A stretch of DNA of 64,000 bases from Streptomyces sp. P3 (GTDB taxonomy: Bacteria > Actinomycetota > Actinomycetes > Streptomycetales > Streptomycetaceae): NCBI GenBank assembly GCA_016893485.2, contig JAFEKX020000001.1, positions 5,208,001 through 5,272,000 of the forward strand. The letters run 5' to 3'. Shown here in pieces: positions 20,127-29,818 of this stretch. The notes under the pieces are model-generated. The model did no database searches and was not told where the DNA came from. It worked only from the letters and a program-made list of their open reading frames with translations. How positions within the stretch are numbered: position 1 is the first letter of the stretch; each line of letters starts with the position of its first letter. The translations under genes were made by a program, and so were the position numbers.

Positions 20127-20151
20127 CTACCCGGGTTCGCGGAATGCATAC
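20127..20151 (-). promoter_or_regulatory. Candidate SigB/SigF-type promoter of the sigma-factor gene
   Basis: On the minus strand GTAT (20148-20151) is followed after 15 bases by GGGTAG (20127-20132). This fits the pattern G-N-N-T, 14-16 bases, GGGTA used by the SigB group in Streptomyces. The start codon is about 70 bases downstream. Confidence 0.55.
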
Positions 20152-20311
20152 CAAGTGATTTCAGATCGGTCCGTCGGCTGTCGTAGGAAGGGTACGCCGG
20201 ACCGTCCGCCCGCCCGTGTCACCTCCCCGTCCCCCTCCTGGAGCGGGGACGACGATCGCGGGGCCGGCCGGAGTGTCTCCGGCCGGCCCCGCATGCGGGC
20301 TGGTGCTCAGG

Positions 20312-20663
20312 TCAGACGCATCGCTGGGTCTGGTAGTACTCGGCGACCTGCTGGTGGTAGGCGGCGTCGCCGATGTGCTGGTCCTTGTCGAACTCGGGGA
20401 CTCCTGATCTGGTCCCTCGTGAGGCCGACGTGGATCTTCTGCTCGTCGTGGTCGACCGAGTTCACCGTTCCGGCGGGCAGCAGGACGTGCTGGCCGAAGA
20501 TCCACACGCCGGTGTCGACGACGAGGTACGCGGCGGCGACGTCGTCCGAGTGCTTGTCGACCTTGCCGATGCTGCCGTCGATCGCCTCGACCGTGTAGCC
20601 GATCAGGTCGGTGCCCGTGGCGTGACCGATGGTCGGCTGGTAGCCCCAGATGGTGTCACTCAT
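20312..20663 (-). CDS. PRC-barrel domain protein
   Basis: About 117 residues. The PRC-barrel reads TDLIGYTVEAIDGSIGKVDK then YLVVDTGVWIFGQHVLLPAG and VDHDEQKIHVGLTRDQIR. After a frame change near 20400 the tail would be SPEFDKDQHIGDAAYHQQ and end EYYQTQRCV, giving the stop at 20312. Proteins of this kind are common stress-associated proteins in Streptomyces, often under SigB control. No enzymatic role is known. Confidence 0.8.
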
Positions 20664-20866
20664 GGAGAACCGCTCCCTCGTCGAACTCGTCGAGATTGTT
20701 TATTGCTCCCGCATTCGCATCGCGAAGTCGTGCGGGTGCCGTCGAATTCGGTGACGTCTCCGCGGGACTTCGGAAATCCGCATGCCCCGGCCTGTCGGCC
20801 CCACACCTTCACATCGGGAAGGGATGTGGAGGGAAGGAATGCCGGCCTACCGGCGGTACCGCCGGC

Positions 20867-21037
20867 CTACCAGCGGTACCAGCGGCCGCGCTTGCCTCCG
20901 CTCGCCGTGGGGCGGATCACGAAGCCCAGGACCCACACGACCAGCACGATGACGGCGATCCACCACAGGGCCTTGAGTGCGAAACCGGCACCGAAGAGGA
21001 TCAGGGCGAGCAGAAGAACAAGAAGAATAGGAACCAT
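20867..21037 (-). CDS. Short hydrophobic membrane protein (DUF5670/lmo0937-like in appearance)
   Basis: 56 residues: MVPILLVLLLALILFGAGFA then LKALWWIAVIVLVVWVLGFV and a basic tail (IRPTASGGKRGRWYRW). Two membrane spans fill the protein. Tiny proteins with this layout often appear beside CsbD and other stress genes. An AACCTCC reverse-complement ribosome site precedes the ATG. Confidence 0.75.
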   Translation of the reverse strand: MVPILLVLLLALILFGAGFALKALWWIAVIVLVVWVLGFVIRPTASGGKRGRWYRW

Positions 21038-21217
21038 TGTTATCAACCTCCGATCATCCGCTTGCCCTGTGGAGCGATCTTCACTCCTGCGGATTTTCTG
21101 TGTTTCCGGAGCGACTCGGAACCGCCGGGAGTCCGTGCGGCAACCGACCGGTTTGAAGGCGGGATATCCGGTGAGACGGGGGCGAACCCATTTCGAGACA
21201 GGCAGGGGTGAGTGGTT

Positions 21218-21394
21218 GTGACTGCGGACGAGAAGGCGAAGGCCAAGGCCGAGCAGGCCAAGGGCAAGGTCAAGAAGGTCGTCGGCGGAGCGGTGGGCAA
21301 TGAGTCCCTCAAGGCCGAGGGTCGCGCCGAGGAGACCAAGGGCGACCTGCGCGCGGCCAAGGAGAAGGCCAAGGACGCCATCAAGCCCGAGTAG
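21218..21394 (+). CDS. CsbD-family stress protein
   Basis: 58 residues beginning VTADEKAKAKAEQAKGKVKK, then GGAVGNESLKAEGRAEETKG and ending KEKAKDAIKPE. This is the CsbD fold: small, charged, rich in Ala and Lys. The GTG at 21218 is preferred over that at 21212 because AGGGG lies at proper distance. CsbD is induced by SigB-type sigma factors in several bacteria; its biochemical role is not known. Confidence 0.9.
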   Translation: MTADEKAKAKAEQAKGKVKKVVGGAVGNESLKAEGRAEETKGDLRAAKEKAKDAIKPE

Positions 21395-21551
21395 GGCACC
21401 CCACCTCGTCGCGAGTCCCGGCAGCCTGATGGCTGCCGGGACTTGTGCTGTCCGGGGCCCACGAGACGCGGGGCGGGGGTGACGAGGCCGGCTTCCGCGA
21501 CCCGCGCCGCTTCCGGGCGTCGGCGTCACCCGCCGCTTCCGACCGCCGGCG

Positions 21552-21939
21552 TCACCGGGCGAGGAGGGCGCTCACCGTCTTGCCGCCCGTCGTCCGGCGG
21601 GTCACCGAGGTGGTGTGGGCGAGGCGGTTGACCATGGGCCAGCCGAAGCCTCCCGTGCCGCCGTTCAGATCGGGGTGCGCATGCGCGGCACCTTGGGGCT
21701 GTCGTCGTGCACGGTCACCTCGATGCTGTCCGGGTGGGCGGTCAGCTCCAGGGTGCAGGCGCCGCCGCCGTGCCGCAGGGCGTTGGTGACGAGCTCGAGA
21801 CGACCAGGAGCACGGTGTCGGCGCCCTCGGCCGCGAGCGGACGTACGAGACCTTCGAGGAAGTCCCGGGCGCTGTCGCGCGCGCCGGCGACTGAGGTCGC
21901 GGAGCGGGCGGGCGTGACATCGAGGCTCATGGTGTTCAT
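21552..21939 (-). CDS. Anti-sigma-factor-like ATP-binding protein (RsbW/HATPase_c_2 family)
   Basis: About 129 residues with two frame changes (near 21798 and near 21690). The corrected order is FLEGLVRPLAAEGADTVLLV then ELVTNALRHGGGACTLELTA (N box, with Glu and Asn), VTVHDDSPKVPRMR, and NGGTGGFGWPMVNRLAH (G box), ending TTGGKTVSALLAR. Such small GHKL-fold proteins are serine kinases that bind and block SigB-type sigma factors or their antagonists. A sigma factor of this group is encoded 1.5 kb away, so it is a possible partner. Confidence 0.8.
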
Positions 21940-22619
21940 CAGGTCTCCCCGGTCTGTGGATCGTCTATGTCCGGTTCTGCCTGACGTGTCTCGTTCCCCG
22001 GCCCGTGGCCGTTAACCAGGCGCTGTAGCCGTTCTCGATGCGCCGTCCCCGTTCGAGGGCCGATTGCCTCGCTGTCGAACACGCGTAAATCTGCGTTTGT
22101 CAGAGTAGACATTGGAGCGCGGACGTGATTATGGTTCTCTCGTAGCCCAGAGAGACAGCAAGGCCCGGCAGACACGAACTGCCGGGGAGCAGTACAAGCA
22201 GTACCCGCACGTGCAGTTCGCAGGACGGTGCGGTGGTGGAGTCGCGAAGCCAGAGCGGTTGCAGGACGGCGACGCGGCTGGCGACCGTACCGGGTGGCCC
22301 GCGGTGATCAGGGGCCGCCATGAGCAGGACCGCAGTACCCCACTTGTAAGCAGTTGATCCCAGAGGGAAGAACGGAGGAGCGAAGCGCCATCAGGATCGC
22401 CCGGGCCGACATCTGAACCCGGGTACCGCAGGACATCGATAGTGAGGTGGTCTCCGGTCAAGCAACCGCGATCCCAGCAGCCCCGACGGCATTCAGGTCA
22501 GGGCAGCGGAAACAGAAGGCCCGTGCAGTAACAGGGCCGGCAGATGGTGTAGCAGTTCCTTCGGGGCCTTGGTGCCGTTCGGCACCAGGGCCCTCGACGC
22601 GTTCCACAGAGAGGTGCAG
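21940..22619. other. 680-bp region without a clear gene, containing a strong hairpin
   Basis: No frame here has family resemblance. The right end carries a hairpin with a 12-bp stem (one G-U) and a GTTC loop at 22565-22592, 28 bases before the MerR-type start codon. The part 22100-22460 contains several short inverted repeats and could be a long 5' leader or a small RNA. I cannot name it. Confidence 0.4.
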
Positions 22620-22952
22620 ATGACAGCAGACGACTCGTTCGGCCGTATCGACGACGACGACTACCCCGCCTACACGATGGGCGGAGCCGCCGAACTCCTC
22701 GGCACCACCCAGGGCTTCCTGCGCGCCCTGGGCGAAGCCCGCCTGATCACCCCGCTGCGCTCCGCCGGCGGCCACCGCCGCTACTCCCGCTACCAACTGC
22801 GCATCGCCGCCCGCGCCCGCGAACTCGTCGACCACGGAACCCCCATCGAGGCCGCCTGCCGCATCATCATCCTCGAGGACCAACTCGAAGAGGCCCGGCG
22901 TATCAACGAGGAACACCACAACGCCAAGTCGCGGCGCGCGGCGGAGGACTGA
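22620..22952 (+). CDS. MerR-type helix-turn-helix transcriptional regulator
   Basis: 110 residues. The start at ATG 22620 is supported by GAGAGG 6 bases upstream. The MerR DNA-binding motif is clear: AYTMGGAAELLGTTQGFLRA then GEARLITPLRSAGGHRRYSR and YQLRIAARARELVDHGTPIE. A C-terminal helical segment (RIIILEDQLEEARRINEEH) is present, but no ligand-binding domain. Short MerR proteins of this kind act as stress or developmental regulators in Streptomyces. The DNA upstream contains a strong hairpin that may affect its expression. Confidence 0.85.
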   Translation: MTADDSFGRIDDDDYPAYTMGGAAELLGTTQGFLRALGEARLITPLRSAGGHRRYSRYQLRIAARARELVDHGTPIEAACRIIILEDQLEEARRINEEHHNAKSRRAAED

Positions 22953-22984
22953 CCCGTCGGCGTGCGCCGAGGCCGGTGGGCAGG

Positions 22985-24254
22985 TCAGAGGAAGCGTCGT
23001 ATCGGCAGGACGGCTGTCTCCTTGGCGCGCTGGAGCAGGGCGCGGCGCTTCCACCGTCCGGCGTCGATGAGGTCGCTGTGCTCCAGGTCCTCCGCGAAGT
23101 GGCGGTCCAGCGTCGCGGTGAACGCGGGGTCCAGCACGGCGAGCATGACCTCCTCGTCGTGGTCCAGGGAGCGGCGGTTGAAGTTCGTCGAGCCGATGAG
23201 GGCCGTGGCCCGGTCGACGGTGACGACCTTGGTGTGGAGCATGGTCGGCTGGTACTGGAAGATCTTCACCCCGCAGGCGGTGAGCTCCTCGTAGTAGTGC
23301 TGGCCCGCGAGTTGGCAGACTCTCTTGTCGGTGTACGGGCCCGGCAGCAGGATCTCCACCTCGACCCCCGGCGGGCCGCGGCGCACAGCAGCTCGATGAA
23401 GAAGGCGTCCGGCGCGAAGTAGGCGGTGGCCAGCCGGATCCTCTCCTCCGCCGTCTCGATCACCACGCGGAACAGGGTCTGCATGTCCTGCCAGCCGAAA
23501 CTGGCCGAGCCCCGCACCACCTGCACCACGGACTCGCCCCGAGGGGTGTGGTCGCTGAACCGGTCGCGGTCGTCGAAGAGTTCGGCGTGGCACTCGGCCC
23601 AGTTCTGGGCGAAGGCGGCGGCCAGCCCGTCCACGGCGGGTCCGGTCACCTGTACGTGGGTGTCGCGCCATTCCTCCGGGCCGCGCGCGTCGCCGCACCA
23701 CTCCTCGGCGATGCCGACGCCGCCGGTGAAGGCCGTCTCCTCGTCGACGACGAGGACCTTGCGGTGACAGCGGTGGTTCTGCTTCAGCGGGGACAGGTAC
23801 AGCGGCTTGCGGAACCAGGCCACCTGCACGCCGGCCCGCTCCATCGCCTCCAGCTGCTCCTTCTCGATGAGCCGGCTCCCGAAGCCGTCCAGCAGCAGCC
23901 GCACCCGCACGCCGTCGCGTGCCCGCTCCGCGAGCGCGTCGGCGAACTGGCGGGCGATCTCCCCTTCCAGTACACGAACGTCATCATGTCCACGGTGTGC
24001 CGGGCGGAGCGGATCCGGCCCAGCATGGCGCCGAAGATCTCGTCCCCGTTGCGCAGGGGGAGCAGCGCGTTGCCTTCCGTGGCCGCGATCCCTATGAGCC
24101 GTTCCAGTCGGCGTCTGGTGCGCCGGGCCCGTTCGTCGAGGATGCCGTCGACGTCCTCCGCGCCGCCGGACTCCCCGGACCTGACGGCCCCTGCGGTCTT
24201 GGCGGTTACGACGGATACGGCGTCTGCGTCGGCTGTGTTCTGCGTGTTTGCCAT
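22985..24254 (-). CDS. Phospholipase D/cardiolipin synthase-family protein
   Basis: About 423 residues with frame changes near 23375 and 23965. Both HKD motifs are present: HRCHRKVLVVDEETAFTGG (His-x-Lys ... Asp) and MLHTKVVTVDRATALIGSTN (His-x-Lys ... Asp). Between them lie GPAVDGLAAAFAQNWAEC and FGWQDMQTLFRVVIETAEER, as in bacterial cardiolipin synthases. No transmembrane segments precede the first domain, unlike many Cls enzymes, so a soluble or peripheral phosphatidyltransferase is likely. The start is shared back to back with a DUF1206 gene on the other strand, 73 bases away. Confidence 0.87.
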
Positions 24255-24327
24255 GGCTGCACCTTCCTGGACATCGAGCTGAGGACAAAACCGGGATGCC
24301 CCCGTACTTCGAGGGCATTCGGACGAC

Positions 24328-25167
24328 ATGGCTACTGGATCGGCAACGGCACGCGGACAGGGACAGGCCCGTCGTGCGGCGAACAGCAAGGCGGTCGCGG
24401 CGGCGGCCCGTGCGGGCTTCGTCGCCCGCGGGGTCATCTACGTACTGATCGGCGTCCTCTCCGTGCGGATCGCCTTCTTCGGCGGGGGTGAACAGGCCGA
24501 CAGGGGCGGCGCGATCGCGGAGATCGCCCAAAAGCCCTTCGGCACGGTGTTGTTGTGGCTGCTGGGGATAGCCCTGGCCGGGATGGCCCTGTGGCGGCTG
24601 TCCGAGGCCGCCTTCGGACAGGCGGGCCCCGACGGCGACAAGCCCGGCAAGAGGGCGATGGCGGCGGGCCGTTTCGTCTTCTACGGCTTCGTGTCGTACT
24701 CCGTGCTCTCCTACGCGGCCGGGGACAAGGGCAGCGGCAGCGGCAGTTCCGACAAGAACTCGCAGGACGTCACGGCGAAGGCGCTGGACTGGCCCGGCGG
24801 GCAGTGGATCGTCGGCATCGTCGGTGCCGCGGTGACCGCGGCCGGCCTGTGGATCGCCGCACGGGCCATCATGCGCAAGTTTGAGAAGCACCTCAAGATG
24901 ACGGAGATGTCCCCGAGGACGCGGCAAGTCGTCACGTTCCTGGGTGTGTTCGGTGGCACGGCCCGTGGCGTCGTCTTCGCCACCGCGGGAGGTTTCGCCA
25001 TCGCCGCGGCCGTCCAGCACAAGCCTGGCAAGGCCAAGGGCATGGACGACACCCTGCGGACGTTCGCCGACACCCCGGCGGGCCCCTGGCTGCTGACGGT
25101 GATAGCGATCGGCCTCATCGCCTTCGGCGTCTTCTCCTGGGCCAACGCCCGCTGGCGCAAGGTCTGA
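24328..25167 (+). CDS. DUF1206 membrane protein
   Basis: 279 residues, no frame change. Three repeats of about 75 residues each contain paired membrane helices: AARAGFVARGVIYVLIGVLS; AMAAGRFVFYGFVSYSVLSY; FLGVFGGTARGVVFATAGGF. This is the triple DUF1206 repeat. A soluble linker of Gly/Ser (DKGSGSGSSDKNSQD) lies in the second repeat. The family is found widely in actinobacteria without known function. Confidence 0.87.
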   Translation: MATGSATARGQGQARRAANSKAVAAAARAGFVARGVIYVLIGVLSVRIAFFGGGEQADRGGAIAEIAQKPFGTVLLWLLGIALAGMALWRLSEAAFGQAGPDGDKPGKRAMAAGRFVFYGFVSYSVLSYAAGDKGSGSGSSDKNSQDVTAKALDWPGGQWIVGIVGAAVTAAGLWIAARAIMRKFEKHLKMTEMSPRTRQVVTFLGVFGGTARGVVFATAGGFAIAAAVQHKPGKAKGMDDTLRTFADTPAGPWLLTVIAIGLIAFGVFSWANARWRKV

Positions 25168-25238
25168 CGGGCCACACGCCGCGACGACGAGGCCGGTCCG
25201 CGCGGCACGCCTGCGCGCGACCGGCCGTGCCGACGGGG

Positions 25239-25853
25239 TCAGGCGGTCAGGCCGGCGGTGGTCAGCCAGATGTGTTCGCAGGTCGCGGATGCCTGGCGCA
25301 GGTTCGCGCGGGACTCCTGCGAGGCGTGGTAGAAGGTCCGCTCGATCATCCAGCACAGGGCGCGCGCCATCGCCGGTGCCTGGTCGGGTCCGGGGCCGGC
25401 CGGAATGCCGGCTCGTTCCAGGACGGCGGTGATGGCCGAGCTGAACAGGTCGGCTGTACGGCTCCACAGGGCGCCGATCTCCGGCACGGTCAGGGACAGG
25501 TCGATCGCCGTGCGCATGACCAGGCCGTGCTCGTTCCACAACTCGACCGTGCGGCGCATGGCCGCCGCGACGGCCTGGCGCGGATCGTCGGCCTGCGCGG
25601 TGACCCGGGACCGCTCCCACAGGTGCTCGACCGTCCGGGCGACGAGCGCCGTGACCACTTCCTGCTTGGAGCCGAAGTAGAAGTACAGGGCGCCGCGGGT
25701 GATGCCGGCGCCCTCGGCGATGTCGCCGACGGTCATGGCGTCGTAGCCCTTCTGCGCGAGCAGGGTTTCGCAGGTGTCCAGGATGGCCCGCTCCCGGACA
25801 TCGCCCTTGCGCTCGGTGGTGCGTCGGCTTCGCGCGGGGTGGTGGCCGGGCAT
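25239..25853 (-). CDS. TetR-family transcriptional repressor
   Basis: 204 residues from MPGHHPARSRRTTERKG. The N-terminal HTH reads RERAILDTCETLLAQKGYDA then TVGDIAEGAGITRGALYFYF, followed by GSKQEVV. The C-terminal ligand domain includes WNEHGLVMRTAIDLS. The ATG overlaps the stop of the upstream short-chain dehydrogenase gene (ATGA), so the two are one operon and the regulator probably controls it. Confidence 0.9.
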   Translation of the reverse strand: MPGHHPARSRRTTERKGDVRERAILDTCETLLAQKGYDAMTVGDIAEGAGITRGALYFYFGSKQEVVTALVARTVEHLWERSRVTAQADDPRQAVAAAMRRTVELWNEHGLVMRTAIDLSLTVPEIGALWSRTADLFSSAITAVLERAGIPAGPGPDQAPAMARALCWMIERTFYHASQESRANLRQASATCEHIWLTTAGLTA

Positions 25854-26701
25854 CAGAGCTGAGCGCCCTCGGGGAAGTCGGTCGTACGCGAGAGCGTCTC
25901 CCATGTGCGGATGTCCTCGTCCACGGCCGTGCGCGCGGCGGTGATCAGGCGCAGCGCGTCCGAGCCCAGGACCAGGTGGGCCGGCGGTCGGTCCAGCGAG
26001 GTGATGTGTACGACGGCTTCACCGGCCTTGGCCGGGTTGCCCAGTTGGTTCCCGCTCGCCTTCTGCCGTGCCTCGCGGATCGGGGCGAACAACTCGTCGT
26101 AGTCGTCGATGGACTGCGGAGTGCGGGTCATGGACCGTCCGGCCCAGTCGGTGCGGAAGGAGCCGGGCTCGATCGCCGTCACGTGGATCCCGAACTGCGC
26201 GACCTCCTTGCCGAGCGCCTCGAGGATGCCTTCCAGCGCGAACTTGCTGCCGCAGTAGGCGGAGAGACCGGGCACGGCCATGAGCCCGCCCATGGAGGTG
26301 ACGGCCATCAGGTGGCCGCGGCGGCGCCTGCGCATGTGGGGCAGCGCGGCCTGCAGGGTGGCCACCGTCCCGAGTACGTTCACCTCGAACTGCCGCCGCA
26401 CCTCCGCCAGCGGGGTCTCCTCGAAGGTGCCCTCCAGGCCGTAGCCCGCGTTGGCGATGACGACGTCCAGGGCGCCGACGCTCTGCTCCACCTCGGCGAT
26501 CACGTCAGCGACGGCCTCGCCGTCCGTCACGTCCAGGATGCGGCCGTGGGCGTGCCCGGGGCCGAGCTCTTCGAAGGCCCGCAGGTCCTTCTCCGAACGG
26601 ACCGTGCCGACGACGGTGTGCCCTGCGGCAAGGGCCGCCTGGGCGAAGGCACGTCCGAGGCCGGTGCTGACACCGGTGATGAGCCACTTCTGTTCCTGCA
26701 T
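25853..26701 (-). CDS. Short-chain dehydrogenase/reductase (SDR)
   Basis: 282 residues. The NAD(P)-binding motif TGVSTGLG (TGxxxGxG) lies at residues 9-16. NAGYGLEGT (NNAG-type motif), the catalytic Ser region MAVTSMGGLMAV, and YCGSKFALEG (YxxxK) are all present. It has the length of the classical SDR oxidoreductases related to retinol-dehydrogenase-like enzymes; the substrate is unknown. It is co-transcribed with a TetR repressor that overlaps its stop codon. Confidence 0.92.
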   Translation of the reverse strand: MQEQKWLITGVSTGLGRAFAQAALAAGHTVVGTVRSEKDLRAFEELGPGHAHGRILDVTDGEAVADVIAEVEQSVGALDVVIANAGYGLEGTFEETPLAEVRRQFEVNVLGTVATLQAALPHMRRRRRGHLMAVTSMGGLMAVPGLSAYCGSKFALEGILEALGKEVAQFGIHVTAIEPGSFRTDWAGRSMTRTPQSIDDYDELFAPIREARQKASGNQLGNPAKAGEAVVHITSLDRPPAHLVLGSDALRLITAARTAVDEDIRTWETLSRTTDFPEGAQL

Positions 26702-26946
26702 CGTTCCTCCAGCCGGAGTCGGAGGGAGCCTGATCGCTCTCCCTCACCCCAAAGTCTACACAGCGTCGATTTTTATCGTCGCTATGCAGATTCTTGGACT
26801 CCTCGTCGGGTCGGCGATCTTCCCGGCGCGTGTATCGCCGACGTATCGAAATCCGCATACGCCCCAGCAACAGCCCCCGTCTTCAGTGAACCCATGAACC
26901 ACCGTGCACCGACGGTCGGTTCACTCCTCGGGGAAGGGCTGTGGGC

Positions 26947-28187
26947 ATGGAGTCGGATTCCGTACGTGGTGTCGATCGGCGGCGGCTGCTCGGATGGGGT
27001 GGCTTGGGGGCCGTGGGGGTGGTCGCGGGGGCGTCGGCGGCGGGGGCTCAGCCCGGTTACGCCGAGCAGGCCCGCCGGGCCGGGACCGATCCGGTCCCGC
27101 CCGACACCCGGCCCGGAGGGGCCTACGACCGGTATGTCGCGAAGTTGGCCGCCGACGGCAGGTTCTCCGGTGTCGTGCTGCTGTCGTACCGAGGGCGGAC
27201 GGTGCTGTCCCGGAGTTACGGCATGGCCGACAGGGAGCGGGGGTCGCCCTTCACGAGGGTGTGGCGTTCAGCCTGAGTTCGGCGGGGAAGCCGTTCGGGG
27301 TGGTGGCCGTGCTGCAGTTGGTGCAGGAGGGGAAGGTGAGGCTCTCGGACCCGGTGGGGACGCATCTGACGGGCCTCGCCAAGGACGTCGCCGAGCAGGT
27401 GACCGTGCACCACCTGTTGTCCGGGACCTCCGGACTGGACGTCCCGGACGAGGACGTACGGCGGGTCTTCCGGAGCCGGGACGAGGTGCACGCGTATTAC
27501 GAACAGCGGGCTCTGCAGGCGAAGTTGGTGGGTGTCCCGGGTGTTCCCGACGCCGACCACGAGGAGGCCGAGGTCACTCTGGCCGCGCTGATCGTGGAGG
27601 CCGTGAGCGGACGGTCGTACTGGGATTACGTGCAGGAGAACGTCTTCGCGCGCTGCGGCATGACCGGCTCGGGATTCCGCACGAGGCCGCAGTGGCTCAC
27701 CGACGCGCACATCGCGCACCCGTACATGAAGCTGGCCGACGGCAGCGTGGTGGACGCTGTCCGCAACCTCGACAAGAGCAGCTCGGACCCGAGCGTGCTC
27801 GGCAAGAATCCGGGCCGCGCCTTCATCGACGCCCCCGGGGACGGCGGTTTCGCCACCGCGCCCGATCTGGTTCGGTTCGCGCACGCCCTGGGCGACGGCA
27901 CGGTACTGGACCGGCCCTGGGCCGACGTGCTCACCGCCGCGAGAACTCCCCACGGACCCGCCTCGTTCGGGGCGTACGGCCTCCCGGTCTCCATCGTCGC
28001 CGGCCAGTGGATGTACCAGCGCGCCGGCGGCAACCCCGGCGTCGGCGCCAACTGGGACATCTACCCGGACACCGGCTGGGTCGGCGTCATCCTCAGCAAT
28101 GGCGAGGGCGTACCCCTTCCGGAGATGATCGGCCAGGAGATGCAGGCCATCACCGGGGTGCCTGCCGACGGAGGTTCGGGAGGCTGA
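26947..28187 (+). CDS. Secreted serine hydrolase (beta-lactamase family) with Tat signal
   Basis: About 413 residues. A twin-arginine signal is visible: VDRRRLLGWGGLGAVGVVAG then ASAAGAQPG. After a frame change near 27250, the active-site SxxK is SAGK in FSLSSAGKPFGVV. It is followed by TVHHLLSGTSGLDVPDED and SYWDYVQENVFARCGMTGSG; near the end, QRAGGNPGVGANWDIYPDTG may replace the HTG motif. It resembles esterase-like class C beta-lactamase relatives. The ATG at 26947 is preferred over the GTG at 26941 because AAGGG lies 9 bases upstream. Confidence 0.82.
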
Positions 28188-28935
28188 GCCACCCGCGCGA
28201 AGTCGATACCGCGGGCCAGGCCGAGCATCGTGGCGAGCGTGCCGGTGGTCTCGGAGAGGCCGAGGGCGCTGCCCAGGGCGAGGATCGCGGACATGCCGAC
28301 GCCGACGCCCAGGATCGCGGTGAGGAGGGGCAGGCCGGCCGCGGCCGGCGGACCGAAGGTGATCAGCAGCACCACGGCGGCTGTCGCGGTGCCGATCGCC
28401 TCCGCGCTGCCGCCCGCCGCGGGCCTGGGTGGCGAGGGGTCGCCACCGACCTCCACGGTCAGACCCGCGTCCCGGGCGGTGTCGACGGCCTGTTCCAGCT
28501 GGGTCCCGGCGGCGCCGGTGAGGTCGTCGGCCGTCACCTCGAAGGTGACGGTGGAGTACGCCGTCGTCGCGTCCTCGCTCACCGCCCGCGCGGTGAACGG
28601 GTCGACGGCGGAGGCGACTTGGGAACCGTCGGCCGCCTCCGTGACCAGCTTCTCGATCGCGGCCCTGTTGTCGGCCGCGGTGACCTTCTCGCCGTTCGGG
28701 GCGACGAAGACGATCCGGGCGCTCGCGCCGTCCGCCGCGGTGCCGGGAAGCGCTGCTCCAGCAGGTCCAAGGCGCGCCGCGACTCGATGCCGGGCATCGT
28801 GAAGCCGTCGTCCGGGGCGGCGGGCGCCTTGGTGGCCGTGAGACCGACGACGCCGGGGACCGCCACCCACAACTGGGTGACGCACCAGCGCCACCGGAAG
28901 GCCGCACGGCCCAAGCGACGAAGGAGAGTTGCCAT
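28188..28935 (-). pseudogene. MMPL-family transporter, 3'-truncated remnant
   Basis: The start (MATLLRRLGRAAFRWRW) and the first periplasmic domain of an MMPL/RND-type lipid transporter are present (GFTMPGIESRRALDLLEQRF; a frame change near 28745; IVFVAPNGEKVTAADN). Two membrane spans follow (ATAAVVLLITFGPPAAAGLP; GVGMSAILALGSALGLSETT). The sequence stops at TMLGLARGIDFARV, where a full protein would continue for another 500 or more residues. The end directly abuts the 3' end of the serine hydrolase gene on the other strand, so a deletion has removed most of it. The remnant is unlikely to work. Confidence 0.8.
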
Positions 28936-29000
28936 GGCCGGAGTGCTTTCCCGAACCGATGGTGCAGCCCGCTACACCATCGCCGTACGGCAGCCCGTGG

Positions 29001-29642
29001 TCACCCGGCGTTCAGCTCGGTCAACTGCCCCAGCGGCAGCGTGTGTTGGGTCTGGAGGACCTTCGCGCGGAGGTACCGGACGTTGTGGGGCGTGGTGAAC
29101 ACACCGGTCGGCACCCGGTCGTGCACGTCGATGCCGAGCCCGCGCAACTGGTCTGCCTTGTCTGGGTTGTTGGAGAGCAGATCCAGGGAGGTGATCCCGA
29201 GGGCGGTGAGCATCTGCGCGGCGGCCGTGTAGTCACGGGCGTCCTCGGGCAGGCCCAGCGCGGTGTTCGCGGCGTACGTGTCGAGGCCCTGGTCCTGGAG
29301 GGCGTACGCGTCGAGCTTGTTGTAGAGGCCTATGCCGCGGCCCTCCTGGCGCAGGTAGAGCAGGACGCCGCCGCGCTCGGCGATGCGCTCGACGGCCTCG
29401 CGCAGCTGGGGTCCGCAGTCGCAGCGGGCGGAGCCGAAGACGTCACCGGTGAGGCACTCGGAGTGCAGCCGGACCAGCGGGGTCGTACCGGGCGCGGGGT
29501 CGCCGAGGACGACGGCCACGTGTTCCTGGCCGTCGGTCAGGCCGTGGAAGGTGACGAGTTCGGCGTCGACGCCGTAGCCGTCCTGGAAGCGCAGCGGTAC
29601 CCGGACGCGGGCACGCGGGGTGGCGGCGGGGAAGTCGGGCAT
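29001..29642 (-). CDS. ribA: GTP cyclohydrolase II
   Basis: 213 residues, intact. It converts GTP to 2,5-diamino-6-ribosylamino-4(3H)-pyrimidinone 5'-phosphate, the first step of riboflavin synthesis. The zinc site is in HSECLTGDVFGSARCDCG (three Cys), and the catalytic region is YLRQEGRGIGLYNKLDAYAL. LLSNNPDKADQLRGLGI and HDRVPTGVF complete the family pattern. It is a stand-alone RibA without the DHBP synthase domain. A MarR regulator gene and RibD-like reductase and deaminase genes follow within 2 kb, so the region may make riboflavin or a related pterin-like compound. No FMN riboswitch is seen upstream. Confidence 0.93.
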   Translation of the reverse strand: MPDFPAATPRARVRVPLRFQDGYGVDAELVTFHGLTDGQEHVAVVLGDPAPGTTPLVRLHSECLTGDVFGSARCDCGPQLREAVERIAERGGVLLYLRQEGRGIGLYNKLDAYALQDQGLDTYAANTALGLPEDARDYTAAAQMLTALGITSLDLLSNNPDKADQLRGLGIDVHDRVPTGVFTTPHNVRYLRAKVLQTQHTLPLGQLTELNAG

Positions 29643-29818
29643 GCGGGTCTCCGTGGTCCGGCGGCAGGTGCGCGGATGCGTGTCGGTGAGGTGCTTCAGT
29701 TTTGAAACACATCCACGATCACGGAGACTACCTCATGCTTTAAATTTGAAGCAACAGAATTGCGGGACGGGTCACGAACGCCGTACGGACATCGGCTGCC
29801 CCGCGAACACGGGCCGCC

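Noticed and set aside
26068..29098. Long plus-strand frame running through the SDR and serine hydrolase genes
   Set aside because: It crosses genes on both strands in the wrong frame; its product is Gly/Arg-rich and lacks motifs.
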